Shown: positions 28,042 through 37,974 of the stretch, in pieces
How the letters are laid out: each line of letters begins with the position of its first letter
Numbering within the stretch: the stretch's first letter is position 1
Translations under genes and position numbers: made by a program
Assembly (NCBI RefSeq): GCF_005886105.2
Contig: NZ_PNCO02000001.1
Coordinates: forward strand, 186,001 to 250,000
Length of the DNA stretch: 64,000 nt
Reading direction: 5' to 3'
Source of the DNA: Pseudoalteromonas galatheae
GTDB taxonomy: Bacteria; Pseudomonadota; Gammaproteobacteria; Enterobacterales; Alteromonadaceae
Notes under the pieces: model-generated
What the model saw: only the letters and a program-made list of their open reading frames with translations
Database searches by the model: none
Told to the model about the DNA's origin: nothing

Positions 28042-30750
28042 ATGTTAGCAAATATTTTTACCAAAATTTTTGGTAGTCGTAATGATCGCACCATCAAAAA
28101 CCTAAGAAAAACAGTCGCTTTAATCAATGCGTTAGAAGAACAATACGACAAATTAAGCGATGAAGAACTAAAGGCAAAAACCGCTGAATTCAAACAGCGT
28201 ATTGAACAAGGTTCGAGTCTAGATGATTTATTACCAGAGGCGTTCGCTACGGTGCGTGAAGCATCTAAGCGCGTATTTGGAATGCGTCATTTCGATGTGC
28301 AAATGATTGGTGGTATGGTACTACACCAAGGCCGCATTTCAGAAATGAGAACGGGTGAAGGTAAAACACTAACAGCAACATTGCCTGCGTATTTAAATGC
28401 AGTTTCAGGTAAGGGTGTTCACGTTATTACCGTCAACGACTACCTAGCTAAGCGTGATGCTGAGACAAACCGTCCACTATTCGAATTCCTAGGCCTTACT
28501 GTTGGATGTAACGTACCAGGCATGATGCCACAGCAAAAAAAGCAAGCCTATGCTGCGGATATCACTTATGGTACTAACAACGAGTTCGGCTTTGACTACC
28601 TACGCGATAACATGGCGTTTAGTGTTGAAGAGCGTGTACAGCGTCCACTTAACTATGCGGTGGTGGATGAGGTGGATTCAATCCTAATTGATGAAGCACG
28701 TACACCACTTATCATTTCTGGTCCTGCCGAAGATAGTTCTGAGCTTTATGCTGAAATCAATAAAATTGTTCCTGATCTTGTGCAACAAGAAAAAGAGGAC
28801 GAGGAAGGCATTGAAGGTGACGGCGATTTCACCATCGATGAAAAAGGTAAACAAGTTCACCTTACTGAGCGTGGCCAAGTTAAAGTTGAAGAATTACTGA
28901 CGGAACGTGGGTTGATTGAAGAGGGTGACTCTCTTTACTCAGCTGGTAATATTTCACTGCTTAGCCATGTTTACGCAGCACTGCGCGCTCACAAACTATA
29001 TCAAAAAGACGTTGATTACGTTGTAAAAGATAACGAAGTTATTATTGTTGATGAGCACACGGGCCGTACGATGGAAGGGCGTCGTTGGTCTGAAGGCCTT
29101 CACCAAGCCGTTGAAGCTAAAGAAGGGGTTCGTATTCAAAACGAAAACCAAACCTTGGCTTCGATCACCTTCCAGAATTACTTCCGTCTATACAACAAAC
29201 TTGCTGGTATGACAGGTACGGCGGATACTGAAGCATTCGAGTTCCAATCAATTTATGGTCTAGATACGGTAGTTATCCCAACCAATAAACCTATGGTTCG
29301 TGATGACCGAGCGGATCTTGTATATTTGACGCAAGAAGAGAAATTTGAAGCCATTCTTGAAGACATTCGTTCTTGCCAAGAACGTGGTCAGCCTGTGTTG
29401 GTGGGTACAGTATCTATCGAAAGTTCTGAGTATCTTTCTCACTTCCTTCGCAAAGAAAAAATTGAGCATAACGTACTGAATGCTAAATTCCACGCACAAG
29501 AAGCGGATATTATCGCGGACGCGGGTCTACCGGGCAAAGTAACGATTGCCACGAATATGGCTGGTCGTGGTACGGATATCGTACTGGGTGGCAGCTGGCA
29601 GTCGGATGTTGAAAAGTTAGAAAATCCATCAGAAGAGCAAGTAGCAGAAATCAAAGAAGCTTGGAAAGCGCGTCACGATGCAGTACTGGCTTCTGGTGGT
29701 TTACACATTATTGGTACTGAACGTCACGAATCTCGTCGTATTGATAACCAGTTGCGTGGTCGTGCTGGTCGTCAAGGTGATGCAGGTTCAAGCCGCTTCT
29801 ACCTATCGATGGATGATGCATTGATGCGTATCTTTGCTGGTGAGCGTATGACTAACATGATGCGCAAACTCGGTATGCAACGTGGTGAAGCTATTGAGCA
29901 CCCATGGGTTAACCGTGCCATTGAAAACGCCCAGCGCAAAGTAGAAGCGCGTAACTTTGATATTCGTAAACAATTACTTGAATACGATGATGTTGCGAAC
30001 GATCAACGTAAAGTGGTTTACGAGCAACGTAACGAACTACTTGAAGAAGGCGATATTTCAGAGACTATTACGGCTATTCGTGAAGATGTGTTGAATGCGA
30101 CTGTTGATCAGTATATTCCACCGCAAAGTCTTGCTGAAATGTGGGACATTCCAGCACTTGAAGAACGCTTGAAAAATGACTTCCATGTTGAGCTTCCGAT
30201 TGCAAAATGGCTTGAAGAAGACAGCAAACTATATGAAGAAGTGCTACGCGATCGTATCGTAGAAGAGGTTGATAAGGCGTACAAGCAAAAAGAAGAGATG
30301 GTAGGCTCAGATGTACTACGTCATTTCGAAAAAGCGGTTATGCTACAAAGCCTAGATCAGCATTGGAAAGATCACTTAGCGGCAATGGACCATCTTCGTC
30401 AAGGTATTCATTTACGTGGTTATGCGCAGAAGAATCCGAAGCAAGAGTATAAGCGTGAGTCATTTGAGTTATTCTCACAAATGCTTGAGAACTTGAAGAT
30501 TGACGTGGTTGGTGTACTTAGTAAGGTTCAGGTTCGTGCTGAAGAAGATGTTGAAAAAGTTGAAGAGCAGCACCGCAAGAGTGAGCAAGCACCGCGTGAA
30601 TATCAACATGAAGAGGTTGAGCGCGTAGGTGGTGATGCACCAGAAGGTGTGTCTGTTGCTCATCGAAATGAGCCTAAAGTAGGCCGTAACGATCCTTGTC
30701 CTTGTCAATCAGGCAAGAAGTATAAGCAGTGTTGCGGAAAACTAAAATAA
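28042..30750 (+). CDS. secA: Preprotein translocase ATPase SecA
   Basis: This 902-aa motor drives unfolded preproteins through SecYEG. Walker A is MRTGEGKT (~102-109), the DEVD box lies near 209-212, the second helicase domain contains NMAGRGTDI, and [11 protein letters not shown] is present. The C-terminal zinc motif ([13 protein letters not shown]) that binds SecB and phospholipids is intact. Length is like E. coli (901). It would export the many signal-peptide proteins of this window. It is followed by a terminator and then mutT. Confidence 0.98.
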   Translation: MLANIFTKIFGSRNDRTIKNLRKTVALINALEEQYDKLSDEELKAKTAEFKQRIEQGSSLDDLLPEAFATVREASKRVFGMRHFDVQMIGGMVLHQGRISEMRTGEGKTLTATLPAYLNAVSGKGVHVITVNDYLAKRDAETNRPLFEFLGLTVGCNVPGMMPQQKKQAYAADITYGTNNEFGFDYLRDNMAFSVEERVQRPLNYAVVDEVDSILIDEARTPLIISGPAEDSSELYAEINKIVPDLVQQEKEDEEGIEGDGDFTIDEKGKQVHLTERGQVKVEELLTERGLIEEGDSLYSAGNISLLSHVYAALRAHKLYQKDVDYVVKDNEVIIVDEHTGRTMEGRRWSEGLHQAVEAKEGVRIQNENQTLASITFQNYFRLYNKLAGMTGTADTEAFEFQSIYGLDTVVIPTNKPMVRDDRADLVYLTQEEKFEAILEDIRSCQERGQPVLVGTVSIESSEYLSHFLRKEKIEHNVLNAKFHAQEADIIADAGLPGKVTIATNMAGRGTDIVLGGSWQSDVEKLENPSEEQVAEIKEAWKARHDAVLASGGLHIIGTERHESRRIDNQLRGRAGRQGDAGSSRFYLSMDDALMRIFAGERMTNMMRKLGMQRGEAIEHPWVNRAIENAQRKVEARNFDIRKQLLEYDDVANDQRKVVYEQRNELLEEGDISETITAIREDVLNATVDQYIPPQSLAEMWDIPALEERLKNDFHVELPIAKWLEEDSKLYEEVLRDRIVEEVDKAYKQKEEMVGSDVLRHFEKAVMLQSLDQHWKDHLAAMDHLRQGIHLRGYAQKNPKQEYKRESFELFSQMLENLKIDVVGVLSKVQVRAEEDVEKVEEQHRKSEQAPREYQHEEVERVGGDAPEGVSVAHRNEPKVGRNDPCPCQSGKKYKQCCGKLK

Positions 30751-30778
30751 CAGGCCCTAAATCTAAATTGGTATAAAA

Positions 30779-30801
30779 AGCGACGCTAAGTCGCTTTTTT
30801 T
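30779..30801 (+). terminator. Terminator after secA
   Basis: AGCGAC-GCTAA-GTCGCT followed by T residues. It lies 28 bases after the secA stop and 12 bases before mutT, so mutT may depend on read-through or on a promoter within secA. Confidence 0.75.
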
Positions 30802-30813
30802 ATGGAGTGAATT

Positions 30814-31206
30814 ATGCAAAAAAAACGTGTTGAAGTTGCCGTTGGAGTGATCGAAAAAGATCAACAAATCTTTGTATGTTTAAGAGGTGAAGAGCAACAT
30901 CAAGGTGGACTTTGGGAATTTCCTGGCGGGAAAATGGAAGCGGGCGAAGATGTGTTTTCGGCATTGAAACGTGAGCTACAAGAAGAGGTTGGCATCGAGA
31001 TCTATAACTCATCAGAGCTAATGCGTATTGAGCATGACTATGCTGATAAGGCGGTGTGTTTATATATTCATCATGTTGAGGATTTTTCCGGTGAAGCCCA
31101 TGGTGCAGAAGGGCAACCTTCTAAATGGGTTGCAGTTGAGCATTTGCATGAGCTAGCGTTTCCTGAGGCCAATAAAGCAATCGTAGAGTTACTACAAGCA
31201 CGCTAA
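30814..31206 (+). CDS. mutT: 8-oxo-dGTP diphosphatase MutT
   Basis: This 130-aa Nudix hydrolase removes 8-oxo-dGTP from the nucleotide pool and so prevents A:T to C:G transversions. The Nudix box is intact at 39-61: G-x5-E with Glu45 and then REL-x-EE-x-GI (53-61). GLWEFPGGK precedes it as in true MutT. The length matches E. coli MutT (129-132). The position after secA is conserved in gammaproteobacteria, which raises confidence over a generic Nudix call. ATG with GGAG upstream. Confidence 0.93.
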   Translation: MQKKRVEVAVGVIEKDQQIFVCLRGEEQHQGGLWEFPGGKMEAGEDVFSALKRELQEEVGIEIYNSSELMRIEHDYADKAVCLYIHHVEDFSGEAHGAEGQPSKWVAVEHLHELAFPEANKAIVELLQAR

Positions 31207-31320
31207 AGTAAGTGACAAACTTTGTTACTAAATTCAAAGATCAGAACGTAGTCATTCATCAGGCTCAGCGGTAGACTATTGAATGGCTACTTATACGCGA
31301 AATTCTATCAGGGGAATATA

Positions 31321-33393
31321 ATGAAAAAACTCTCACTGACCGCTGCAAGTGTTGCACTTGCATTGGGATTGATTGGTTGTAGTGAACAACCGCAAACACA
31401 ACAACAACAGCCAGCGGAGCAAGCCGAAGCACAAAAGGTGGTTTTGAACTCTGGTATTGAACTCGAAAATATTGATAAATCAGTGCGCCCACAAGATGAC
31501 TTCTATTTTCACGTGAATGGTCACTGGTTAGAAAAAACAAAAATCCCTGCAGATAAGTCAAATTATGGTTCTTTCTCGCAGCTCTATGATGAGTCACAAA
31601 AAGCACTGCGTAAAGTGCTAGAAGATGCTGCAAATAATGCATCTGCAAAAGCAGGCAGCGATGAGCAGAAATTAGGTGCGTTTTATCAAAGCTATATGGA
31701 TGAAGGAGCGAGAAATGAACTAGGCTTAAACCCCATTAAGCCGTACTTGGATGACGTTCAAGCGCTGAAGACTAAATCAGAGCTACCAACTATCTTTGCT
31801 AAAATGCGTTTAACGGGGGCAAGTACACCGTTTGGTTGGTACGTTAATAATGATGCTAAAAACTCGAGTGAAAACGCGCTTTATATGTTTCAGTCAGGGC
31901 TTGGTCTACCTGATCGCGACTACTACCTGAAAGATGACGAAAAGTTTGGTAAAATTCGCGAACAGTATCAGCGCTATATCGAACAATTGTTAGCTAAGGC
32001 TGGTCATAAAAATCCAGGTCAAGCTGCGTTTAATATTATTGAGTTAGAAAAGCAGATTGCTGAGGCACAGTGGACACGTGTTGAAAGCCGCGATGCGACT
32101 AAAACTTATAACAAGCTTAGCCAAGAAGAGTTTAATGCGTTAATGCCTGACTTTGATACGTCTGCGTTTTTAACCGCACTTGGTATTAAAACGGATTCAC
32201 TTATTGTAAGCCAACCGAGTTTCTTTGAATCGCTATCAAAAATCATTGCTGATTCAAAGCTAGAAGTCTGGCAAGACTATTTAACTTTTCACTTTACCAA
32301 TGACTATGCAGAGTTATTAAGCAAAGATATTGTTGATCTTAAATTTGGCTTCTTTGGCAAAACATTGAAGGGTGTAGAAGAGCAAGCACCAACATGGAAA
32401 AAAGCGGTAGATGCAAGTAACTCTGTTCTTGGGGAGATGTTAGGCAAAATCTACGTGAAGTCGTATTTCCCACCAGAAGCAAAGGCGCGCATGGAAGAAT
32501 TGGTTGCCAACCTTATTAAAGGGTTTGATCAAGCAATTGACGGCTTAGAGTGGATGAGCGCTGAAACGAAAGTAGCCGCCAAAGAAAAGCTCAATAAGTT
32601 CACGCCTAAAATAGGCTACCCTGACAAATGGAAAGATTATTCAGCACTTGAGATAAGTCCTGATGATCTAGTGGGTAACTATGTGCGTTATAGCCAATTT
32701 GCTAATCAGGAAATGATCGATAAATTAGGCAAACCTGTGGATCGTGGTGAGTGGTTTATGACACCGCAAACGGTGAACGCGTACTATAACCCAGTGAATA
32801 ACGAGATTGTATTCCCTGCTGCGATTTTACAGCCACCATTCTTTAACCTAGAAGCGGATGATGCAGTAAACTACGGTGCAATCGGTGCGGTTATCGGTCA
32901 CGAGTTGGGTCACGGCTTTGACGATCAAGGTGCCAAGTATGACGGAGATGGTAACCTGCGTAATTGGTGGAGTGAGTCTGATTTAGCGCAATTTGAAGCG
33001 CGTAGCCAAAAGTTGGTTGAGCAATTTAATGGTTTTAAACCATTTGAAGATGCTAGCGTTAATGGTGAACTGACACTGGGTGAAAATATCGGTGATTTAG
33101 GTGGCTTAACCGTTGCATATAAAGCGTACCAAATTTCACTAGGCGATCAGAAAGCGCCGATTATAGATGGTTACACTGGAGAGCAGCGCTTCTTTATGGG
33201 TTGGTCACAAATTTGGCGTCGCAAATATCGCGATGAAGAGCTGCGTAATCGTCTGATGACAGATCCGCATTCACCAAGTCATTATCGAGTGATCGGTGTG
33301 CTACCAAATATGCCTGAATTTTATAAAGCATTTGATGTGAAAGAGGGCGATAAGATGTATCTTAAGCCAGAAGACAGAGTGAAAATCTGGTAA
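31321..33393 (+). CDS. pepO: M13-family zinc metallopeptidase, lipoprotein
   Basis: This 690-aa neprilysin-like endopeptidase has an N-terminal lipoprotein signal (LALGLIGC), a Gln-rich linker, the M13 N-terminal domain and the catalytic domain. The zinc site HELGH is at 527-531, the third ligand in ENIGD (588-592), the substrate-binding NAYYN precedes them, and the C-terminal end KPEDRVKIW replaces the usual CxxW. It is expected to digest oligopeptides in the periplasm or at the outer membrane. I chose the ATG at 31321 after GGGGAATATA; an in-frame ATG 14 codons earlier lacks a signal-peptide-like start. Monocistronic, with a terminator downstream. Confidence 0.93.
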   Translation: MKKLSLTAASVALALGLIGCSEQPQTQQQQPAEQAEAQKVVLNSGIELENIDKSVRPQDDFYFHVNGHWLEKTKIPADKSNYGSFSQLYDESQKALRKVLEDAANNASAKAGSDEQKLGAFYQSYMDEGARNELGLNPIKPYLDDVQALKTKSELPTIFAKMRLTGASTPFGWYVNNDAKNSSENALYMFQSGLGLPDRDYYLKDDEKFGKIREQYQRYIEQLLAKAGHKNPGQAAFNIIELEKQIAEAQWTRVESRDATKTYNKLSQEEFNALMPDFDTSAFLTALGIKTDSLIVSQPSFFESLSKIIADSKLEVWQDYLTFHFTNDYAELLSKDIVDLKFGFFGKTLKGVEEQAPTWKKAVDASNSVLGEMLGKIYVKSYFPPEAKARMEELVANLIKGFDQAIDGLEWMSAETKVAAKEKLNKFTPKIGYPDKWKDYSALEISPDDLVGNYVRYSQFANQEMIDKLGKPVDRGEWFMTPQTVNAYYNPVNNEIVFPAAILQPPFFNLEADDAVNYGAIGAVIGHELGHGFDDQGAKYDGDGNLRNWWSESDLAQFEARSQKLVEQFNGFKPFEDASVNGELTLGENIGDLGGLTVAYKAYQISLGDQKAPIIDGYTGEQRFFMGWSQIWRRKYRDEELRNRLMTDPHSPSHYRVIGVLPNMPEFYKAFDVKEGDKMYLKPEDRVKIW

Positions 33394-33410
33394 TTTCACA
33401 TTTTGATTCA

Positions 33411-33456
33411 GTGGCGGCGTTATTGCATTCATGCAGTAAATCCGCCGCTTTTTTAC
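33411..33456 (+). terminator. Terminator after M13 peptidase
   Basis: A long hairpin: outer GGCGG / CCGCC and inner TTATTGCAT / ATGCAGTAA, followed by TTTTTT. Confidence 0.75.
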
Positions 33457-33620
33457 GACTCTCAATTACGATCCTCTGAAGCTTTCACAAGTTATCAAAC
33501 TCAATCCAGCACTTTCTGCAAGCACTCGCTATTTCCAAGGTTAAGTTCATCGCTATTTGATGGTATTTACAGCTAAATCAGAGTAGTTTCATTTTGTCTA
33601 ACACAGGGATATGAAAAAAT

Positions 33621-33638
33621 AATGATAGCGCTGTCATT
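33621..33638 (+). promoter_or_regulatory. NagR-like operator upstream of chitobiase gene
   Basis: AATGATAGCGCTGTCATT is an 18-bp near-perfect palindrome centred on GCGC. An almost identical palindrome lies upstream of nagP (36416-36433). Such sites are bound by the LacI-type repressor NagR in Alteromonadales (from memory of published regulon reconstructions). Predicted induction is by GlcNAc or its phosphate. Confidence 0.7.
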
Positions 33639-33720
33639 TTAACTTTTATATGATGTTTAGGAACAATGAGTGATTAAATGATGTTCATTTTGAATTGAAC
33701 ATGAAGACTGGGAGCAAAAG

Positions 33721-36312
33721 ATGAGAATAAAAACGACTTTGCTTGGAGCGATAATTGCTGGGTGCTCGTTCTATACACAAGCATCTTTAACGCAGCAGCA
33801 ATTAGCGCAGTTTGCAAGTGACACGCATTTTGAATTTGCGGTAGAAAATAACTTCAGTAATGGTGCAGAGGGCTTTAGCGGTGCTATAACACTGACTAAC
33901 AACTCAAAAGTTGATCTACCAAAAGGGCAAAGCGATTGGCAAATCTACTTGCACTCAGTACGTCATATTTCAACGGAAACAGCTGAAGGTCTGCGCTTTG
34001 AGCATATTAATGGCGACCTCCATCGTATAACCCCTACTAATTCGTTCGCTGGTTTAAAAGCGGGTGAAAAACTCAAATTAGCTTTTGATGCTTCAGCTTG
34101 GGTTGCTGCATACAGCGATTTTATGCCGCGTGCTTTTATTGTCTCAGGTAAAAATAAGCCGGTCATTTTTGCAAATACTGATACCGAAGACATGACGCAG
34201 TTTGTTGCGCCATTTGAGCGTGAGAACCAGCTGAAAAGATACAATACACCTACTGATTACACGCAGATAGCTAACGCAGCGCTGCGTTTTGAACGTAATC
34301 AAAGCAATGTTTCGGTCTCAAAAGAAGATGCGCTAAGACGTATCATTCCAAAGCCTGAGCATATCGACTTTAACCGTGGTGAAATTGCCCTTAACAACAA
34401 CTGGCAGATCCGCTTTGCGGGACGCTTAAAGTCAGAAGTCGCTGTTTTTCAGGAAGACTTATCAGAATATGGGTTGGATTTAAAAGCTGAAGCAAATCAT
34501 GTGCCTGAAGGGAATATCCCAACGATCCGCCTTAAAGTTGCGAAAAGTCTAGGGCGCGATTATGACTACAACCAAGCCGGGTCATATACATTAGATATTG
34601 ATGATGATGTGATTGAAATCACGGGTATTGATAACGCAGGTGTGTTTTACGGTATTCAAAGTTTGCTTGCGCTATTTCCTGCCGATAGTAAAAATGAAAT
34701 TACCTTGTCTCACGTAGAGATCAAAGACTCTCCGCGTTTTAGCTGGCGTGGTATGCATTACGACAATGCCCGTAACTATCATGGTAAAGATGCGTTATTT
34801 AAGTTAATTGAACAGATGGCGCGCTATAAGTTAAATAAGTTCCACTGGCACTTTTCAGATGATGAAGGTTGGCGCTTGGAGATCCCTGGGCTTCCTGAGT
34901 TGACGGAAGTTGGCGCTTTCCGTTGTTTTGACTTACAAGAGCGTGAGTGCTTACTGACTCAGTTGGGCACAGGCCCTTTCAAAACGGGAAGTGGAAATGG
35001 TTACCTTTCTCGCGAGGACTTTGTCGAGTTACTTAAATTTGCTACTGCGCGTCATATTGAGATCATTCCAGAAATCGAAAGCCCCGGGCATGCTCGTGCT
35101 GCGATTAAGTCGATGGAAGCGCGTTATCACAAATTGATGGAAGCGGGTAAAGCGCAAGAGGCCAAAGCCTATCTTCTGAACGATATTGATGACACTTCAA
35201 AGTATCTAACCGTACAACTCTACACAGATAACTCTATTAATGTTTGCTTGGACTCAAGCTATGCCTTTATAGAAAAGGTGGTATATGAGCTGCAGGAAAT
35301 GTATCGCGATGCTGGTACTATGCTAACGACAGTCCATTTTGGTGGCGATGAGGTTGGAAAGGGCTCATGGACTGAGTCACCTGCATGTAATGAGTTATTT
35401 GCGGTAGCCGACAATGGGGTCGCTGGACCCAATGATTTAAAACCATACTTTACTCAAAAAGTAGCAAAACTGCTTGCTAAGCGTGGGATTACCCCTGCCG
35501 CTTGGGAAGATGGTTTAATGTATAACACTACGACGACCTTTAAACGTGATGAATTCCCAAATCCGCAGTTTTTGGTAAATACTTGGGATAACATTTGGGA
35601 GTGGGGAGTTGCAGACAGAGCTCACCGTTTTGCAAACAACAATTACCAAGTTATTTTGTCTCACGGTACTCATTTGTACTTTGATCACCCTTACGAAGCG
35701 CACCCTGAAGAGCGCGGCTATTATTGGGCAACTCGTTATACAGATACGAAAAAAGCATTTTCATATATGCCAGATAATATTTATGCGAATGCGGACTTCA
35801 CGCGAAACCGTGAGCCTATCGTGAATCTAGAAGCCTTAGTTGGTCGAGAGTTACCGGCGCTTAAGAGACCGCAAAATATTCTTGGTATGCAAGGGCAAAT
35901 ATGGAGTGAGACCATTCGCTCGGAAGACCAAGTGTTACGATTGATTTTCCCTCGTTTGCTTTCGCTTGCAGAGCGCGCTTGGCATAAAGCGGATTGGGAA
36001 GGGCGTCGTATTAACCAAAAAGAGCTAAACAAAGACTTCTCAACCTTCGCTGCAGCCCTGTCTTTAAAAGAGATTGCAAAGTTACAGAATGATGGCATTA
36101 AGCCAAACCTTCCGGTTCCAGGTGCTAAGGTGGTGTTGGGGAAACTTGAAGCGAATAGTGCGTTTCCTTATCTGGCAATAGAAGTGAGCGTAGACAATGG
36201 TGAATCTTGGCAGCCTTATACTGATCAGATGAGTGTCTCAGATGAAAGTAAGGTATTGTTGAGAACGCGAGCCGGAGAAAAAAATACGAGCCGTGTCACA
36301 GGGTTGAAATAA
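33721..36312 (+). CDS. chb: GH20 chitobiase (beta-N-acetylhexosaminidase)
   Basis: This 863-aa secreted enzyme splits chitobiose and short chitin oligomers to GlcNAc. The signal sequence (MRIKTTLLGAIIAGC) could be cut by either signal peptidase; IAGC fits a lipobox, which would place it on the outer membrane. Domains in order are a CHB/HEX N-terminal carbohydrate-binding-like domain (~30-170), a GH20b domain (~200-335), the GH20 catalytic barrel (~340-775) with the catalytic pair Asp543-Glu544 in GGDEV, and a C-terminal immunoglobulin-like domain. Length matches marine chitobiases such as that of Vibrio. It shares an operator type with nagP. Confidence 0.93.
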   Translation: MRIKTTLLGAIIAGCSFYTQASLTQQQLAQFASDTHFEFAVENNFSNGAEGFSGAITLTNNSKVDLPKGQSDWQIYLHSVRHISTETAEGLRFEHINGDLHRITPTNSFAGLKAGEKLKLAFDASAWVAAYSDFMPRAFIVSGKNKPVIFANTDTEDMTQFVAPFERENQLKRYNTPTDYTQIANAALRFERNQSNVSVSKEDALRRIIPKPEHIDFNRGEIALNNNWQIRFAGRLKSEVAVFQEDLSEYGLDLKAEANHVPEGNIPTIRLKVAKSLGRDYDYNQAGSYTLDIDDDVIEITGIDNAGVFYGIQSLLALFPADSKNEITLSHVEIKDSPRFSWRGMHYDNARNYHGKDALFKLIEQMARYKLNKFHWHFSDDEGWRLEIPGLPELTEVGAFRCFDLQERECLLTQLGTGPFKTGSGNGYLSREDFVELLKFATARHIEIIPEIESPGHARAAIKSMEARYHKLMEAGKAQEAKAYLLNDIDDTSKYLTVQLYTDNSINVCLDSSYAFIEKVVYELQEMYRDAGTMLTTVHFGGDEVGKGSWTESPACNELFAVADNGVAGPNDLKPYFTQKVAKLLAKRGITPAAWEDGLMYNTTTTFKRDEFPNPQFLVNTWDNIWEWGVADRAHRFANNNYQVILSHGTHLYFDHPYEAHPEERGYYWATRYTDTKKAFSYMPDNIYANADFTRNREPIVNLEALVGRELPALKRPQNILGMQGQIWSETIRSEDQVLRLIFPRLLSLAERAWHKADWEGRRINQKELNKDFSTFAAALSLKEIAKLQNDGIKPNLPVPGAKVVLGKLEANSAFPYLAIEVSVDNGESWQPYTDQMSVSDESKVLLRTRAGEKNTSRVTGLK

Positions 36313-36334
36313 ACCCTCGTATTCAGTTTATCGC

Positions 36335-36358
36335 AAAAAAGGGCAATGGCCCTTTTTT
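36335..36358 (+). terminator. Terminator after chitobiase gene
   Basis: AAAAAAGGGC-AATG-GCCCTTTTTT. The symmetrical A and T runs mean it could also work in reverse. Confidence 0.8.
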
Positions 36359-36415
36359 GGTGATAATTTTGCTCAAATTCTAACTGGTAATGAAATAGAT
36401 TTTAACGTAAAGTTA

Positions 36416-36433
36416 AATGTCAGCGCTGTCATT
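36416..36433 (+). promoter_or_regulatory. NagR-like operator upstream of nagP
   Basis: AATGTCAGCGCTGTCATT differs from the chitobiase operator at only two positions (AATGATAG versus AATGTCAG). It lies 119 bases before the nagP start. Confidence 0.7.
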
Positions 36434-36552
36434 TTTCTGGATCTATGCCAAATTGAGCACATAAAGCGCAAAAATAATAATCCAAATTAACTTTGTACAT
36501 TGCTGATTTTGCTTCAAAACTGCAATGTACCCCTAGCAACAAGAAGAGTTTT

Positions 36553-37854
36553 ATGGAAGCGACAGTGGATAAAGAACAACTCGCCAAACAAAGCGTCTGG
36601 CTACCTATGACACTCGCAGGGTCAATGTTTTTCATATTGGGCTGCATTACTTGGTTAAATGGGGCTATTACGCCATTCTTACAACAGATGTTGGAGCTAT
36701 CACCGCTCCAAGCTTCATTTATCATTTCTTCTTTCTATATTGCAGTGACGATCGCTGGTATCCCATCAGCGATGCTGATCAAAAAAGTCGGTTACAAAAA
36801 TGGTATGGCTATCGGTTGCGCGATTATGGCTTTATCTGCATTGATGTATATTCCTGCTGCAAAAATGCAAATGATCGAAATCTTCCTATTTGCTCAGTTA
36901 ATGATAGGTGTTGGTCAAACTGTGTTGCAAACTGCTGTAAATCCATATGTGGTAAAAATGGGCTCTGAAGAATCAGCGGCTGTACGCGTATGTATTATGG
37001 GTTTACTCAATAAGTCTGCGGGTGTAATCGTACCTATCGTATTTGCAGCTGTTGTGGTCAGCGGTGTAGTAAATGAAGGTGAAGCACTGTCACAAGTTCA
37101 AAAGGACGCGATGGCAAACAGCTTGATTGCCCCATATATGAGTATCGCAGGTTTAATCTTCTTATTTGCTTTATTTGCAAAAGTATCACCACTTCCAGAT
37201 CTCGTATTTGAAGAAGAAGCTTCAACAGGTAAGGGTGAAGTAAAAGAAGCGCTTAGTCATCCTCACTTAGCGCTAGGCGTTATTGGTATTGCGTTATATG
37301 TTGCAGTTGAAGTTATTGCCGCCGATACGATTGGTTCATATGCATTACAGTTAGGGATTGCTGATTACTCTGTGATGACGTCATATACCATGGGCTGTAT
37401 GTTAATCGGTTATGCGATCGGGATCGCGACTATTCCACGCTTTATGTCACAGCAAACTGCGCTCGTGATGTCAGCTATTGTAGGTATAATCACCGTTTTT
37501 GCTGTTGTTTTAGGCAGTAATGAGTCATACTTCCTATCGAATATACTATTGGTACCTTTTGGTGGACCTCACTTACCAGATCCGCTATTGTGTATTGCGT
37601 TGTTGGGTTTTGCTAATGCCATGGTATGGCCTGCAATTTGGCCTTTAGCACTTGATGGCTTAGGGCGCTTAACAGGCACTGCATCAGGCCTACTTATTAT
37701 GGGTATTGCCGGTGGCGCACTTGGACCATTGCTTATCGGTTTAGGCAACGTTGCTGGACTAGGTGCTCAAGGTGCGTACAGTTTAATGCTACCTAGCTAC
37801 TTATTCATTCTCTTCTATGCATTGAAGGGTCATAAAATGAGAAGCTGGAAGTAA
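36553..37854 (+). CDS. nagP: N-acetylglucosamine permease NagP (MFS)
   Basis: This 433-aa major-facilitator sugar:H+ symporter of the FucP/GluP-like group has twelve predicted membrane segments. NGAITPFLQQMLELSPLQASFI and VGVGQTVLQTAVNPYV are typical of this group. In Alteromonadales, NagP replaces the GlcNAc phosphotransferase system. The assignment to GlcNAc rests on the adjacent chitobiase and the shared NagR-like operator. The start is the ATG at 36553 (MEATVDKEQ) after AAGAAGAG; a frame extension begins at a TTG 20 codons upstream and is unlikely. Ends with a strong terminator. Confidence 0.87.
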   Translation: MEATVDKEQLAKQSVWLPMTLAGSMFFILGCITWLNGAITPFLQQMLELSPLQASFIISSFYIAVTIAGIPSAMLIKKVGYKNGMAIGCAIMALSALMYIPAAKMQMIEIFLFAQLMIGVGQTVLQTAVNPYVVKMGSEESAAVRVCIMGLLNKSAGVIVPIVFAAVVVSGVVNEGEALSQVQKDAMANSLIAPYMSIAGLIFLFALFAKVSPLPDLVFEEEASTGKGEVKEALSHPHLALGVIGIALYVAVEVIAADTIGSYALQLGIADYSVMTSYTMGCMLIGYAIGIATIPRFMSQQTALVMSAIVGIITVFAVVLGSNESYFLSNILLVPFGGPHLPDPLLCIALLGFANAMVWPAIWPLALDGLGRLTGTASGLLIMGIAGGALGPLLIGLGNVAGLGAQGAYSLMLPSYLFILFYALKGHKMRSWK

Positions 37855-37893
37855 TACAGAATTTCTATGTATGTAGAAATAATCCCGTGTGTG

Positions 37894-37921
37894 ATGCCAC
37901 CTGAATAAGGTGGCATTTTTT
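37894..37921 (+). terminator. Terminator after nagP
   Basis: ATGCCACCT-GAATA-AGGTGGCAT, a perfect 9-bp stem followed by T residues. Confidence 0.9.
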
Positions 37922-37974
37922 ATGCCTAAATCACTCCGTTATCTGCAAAACCGGCTTAATGCTGAGATCTTATT

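Larger units (their letters stand above)
33394..33720. other. 327-bp intergenic region before chitobiase gene
   Basis: It holds a terminator (33411-33456) and a NagR-like operator (33621-33638). I see no gene between them. No -35/-10 pair close to consensus was found. Confidence 0.5.
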
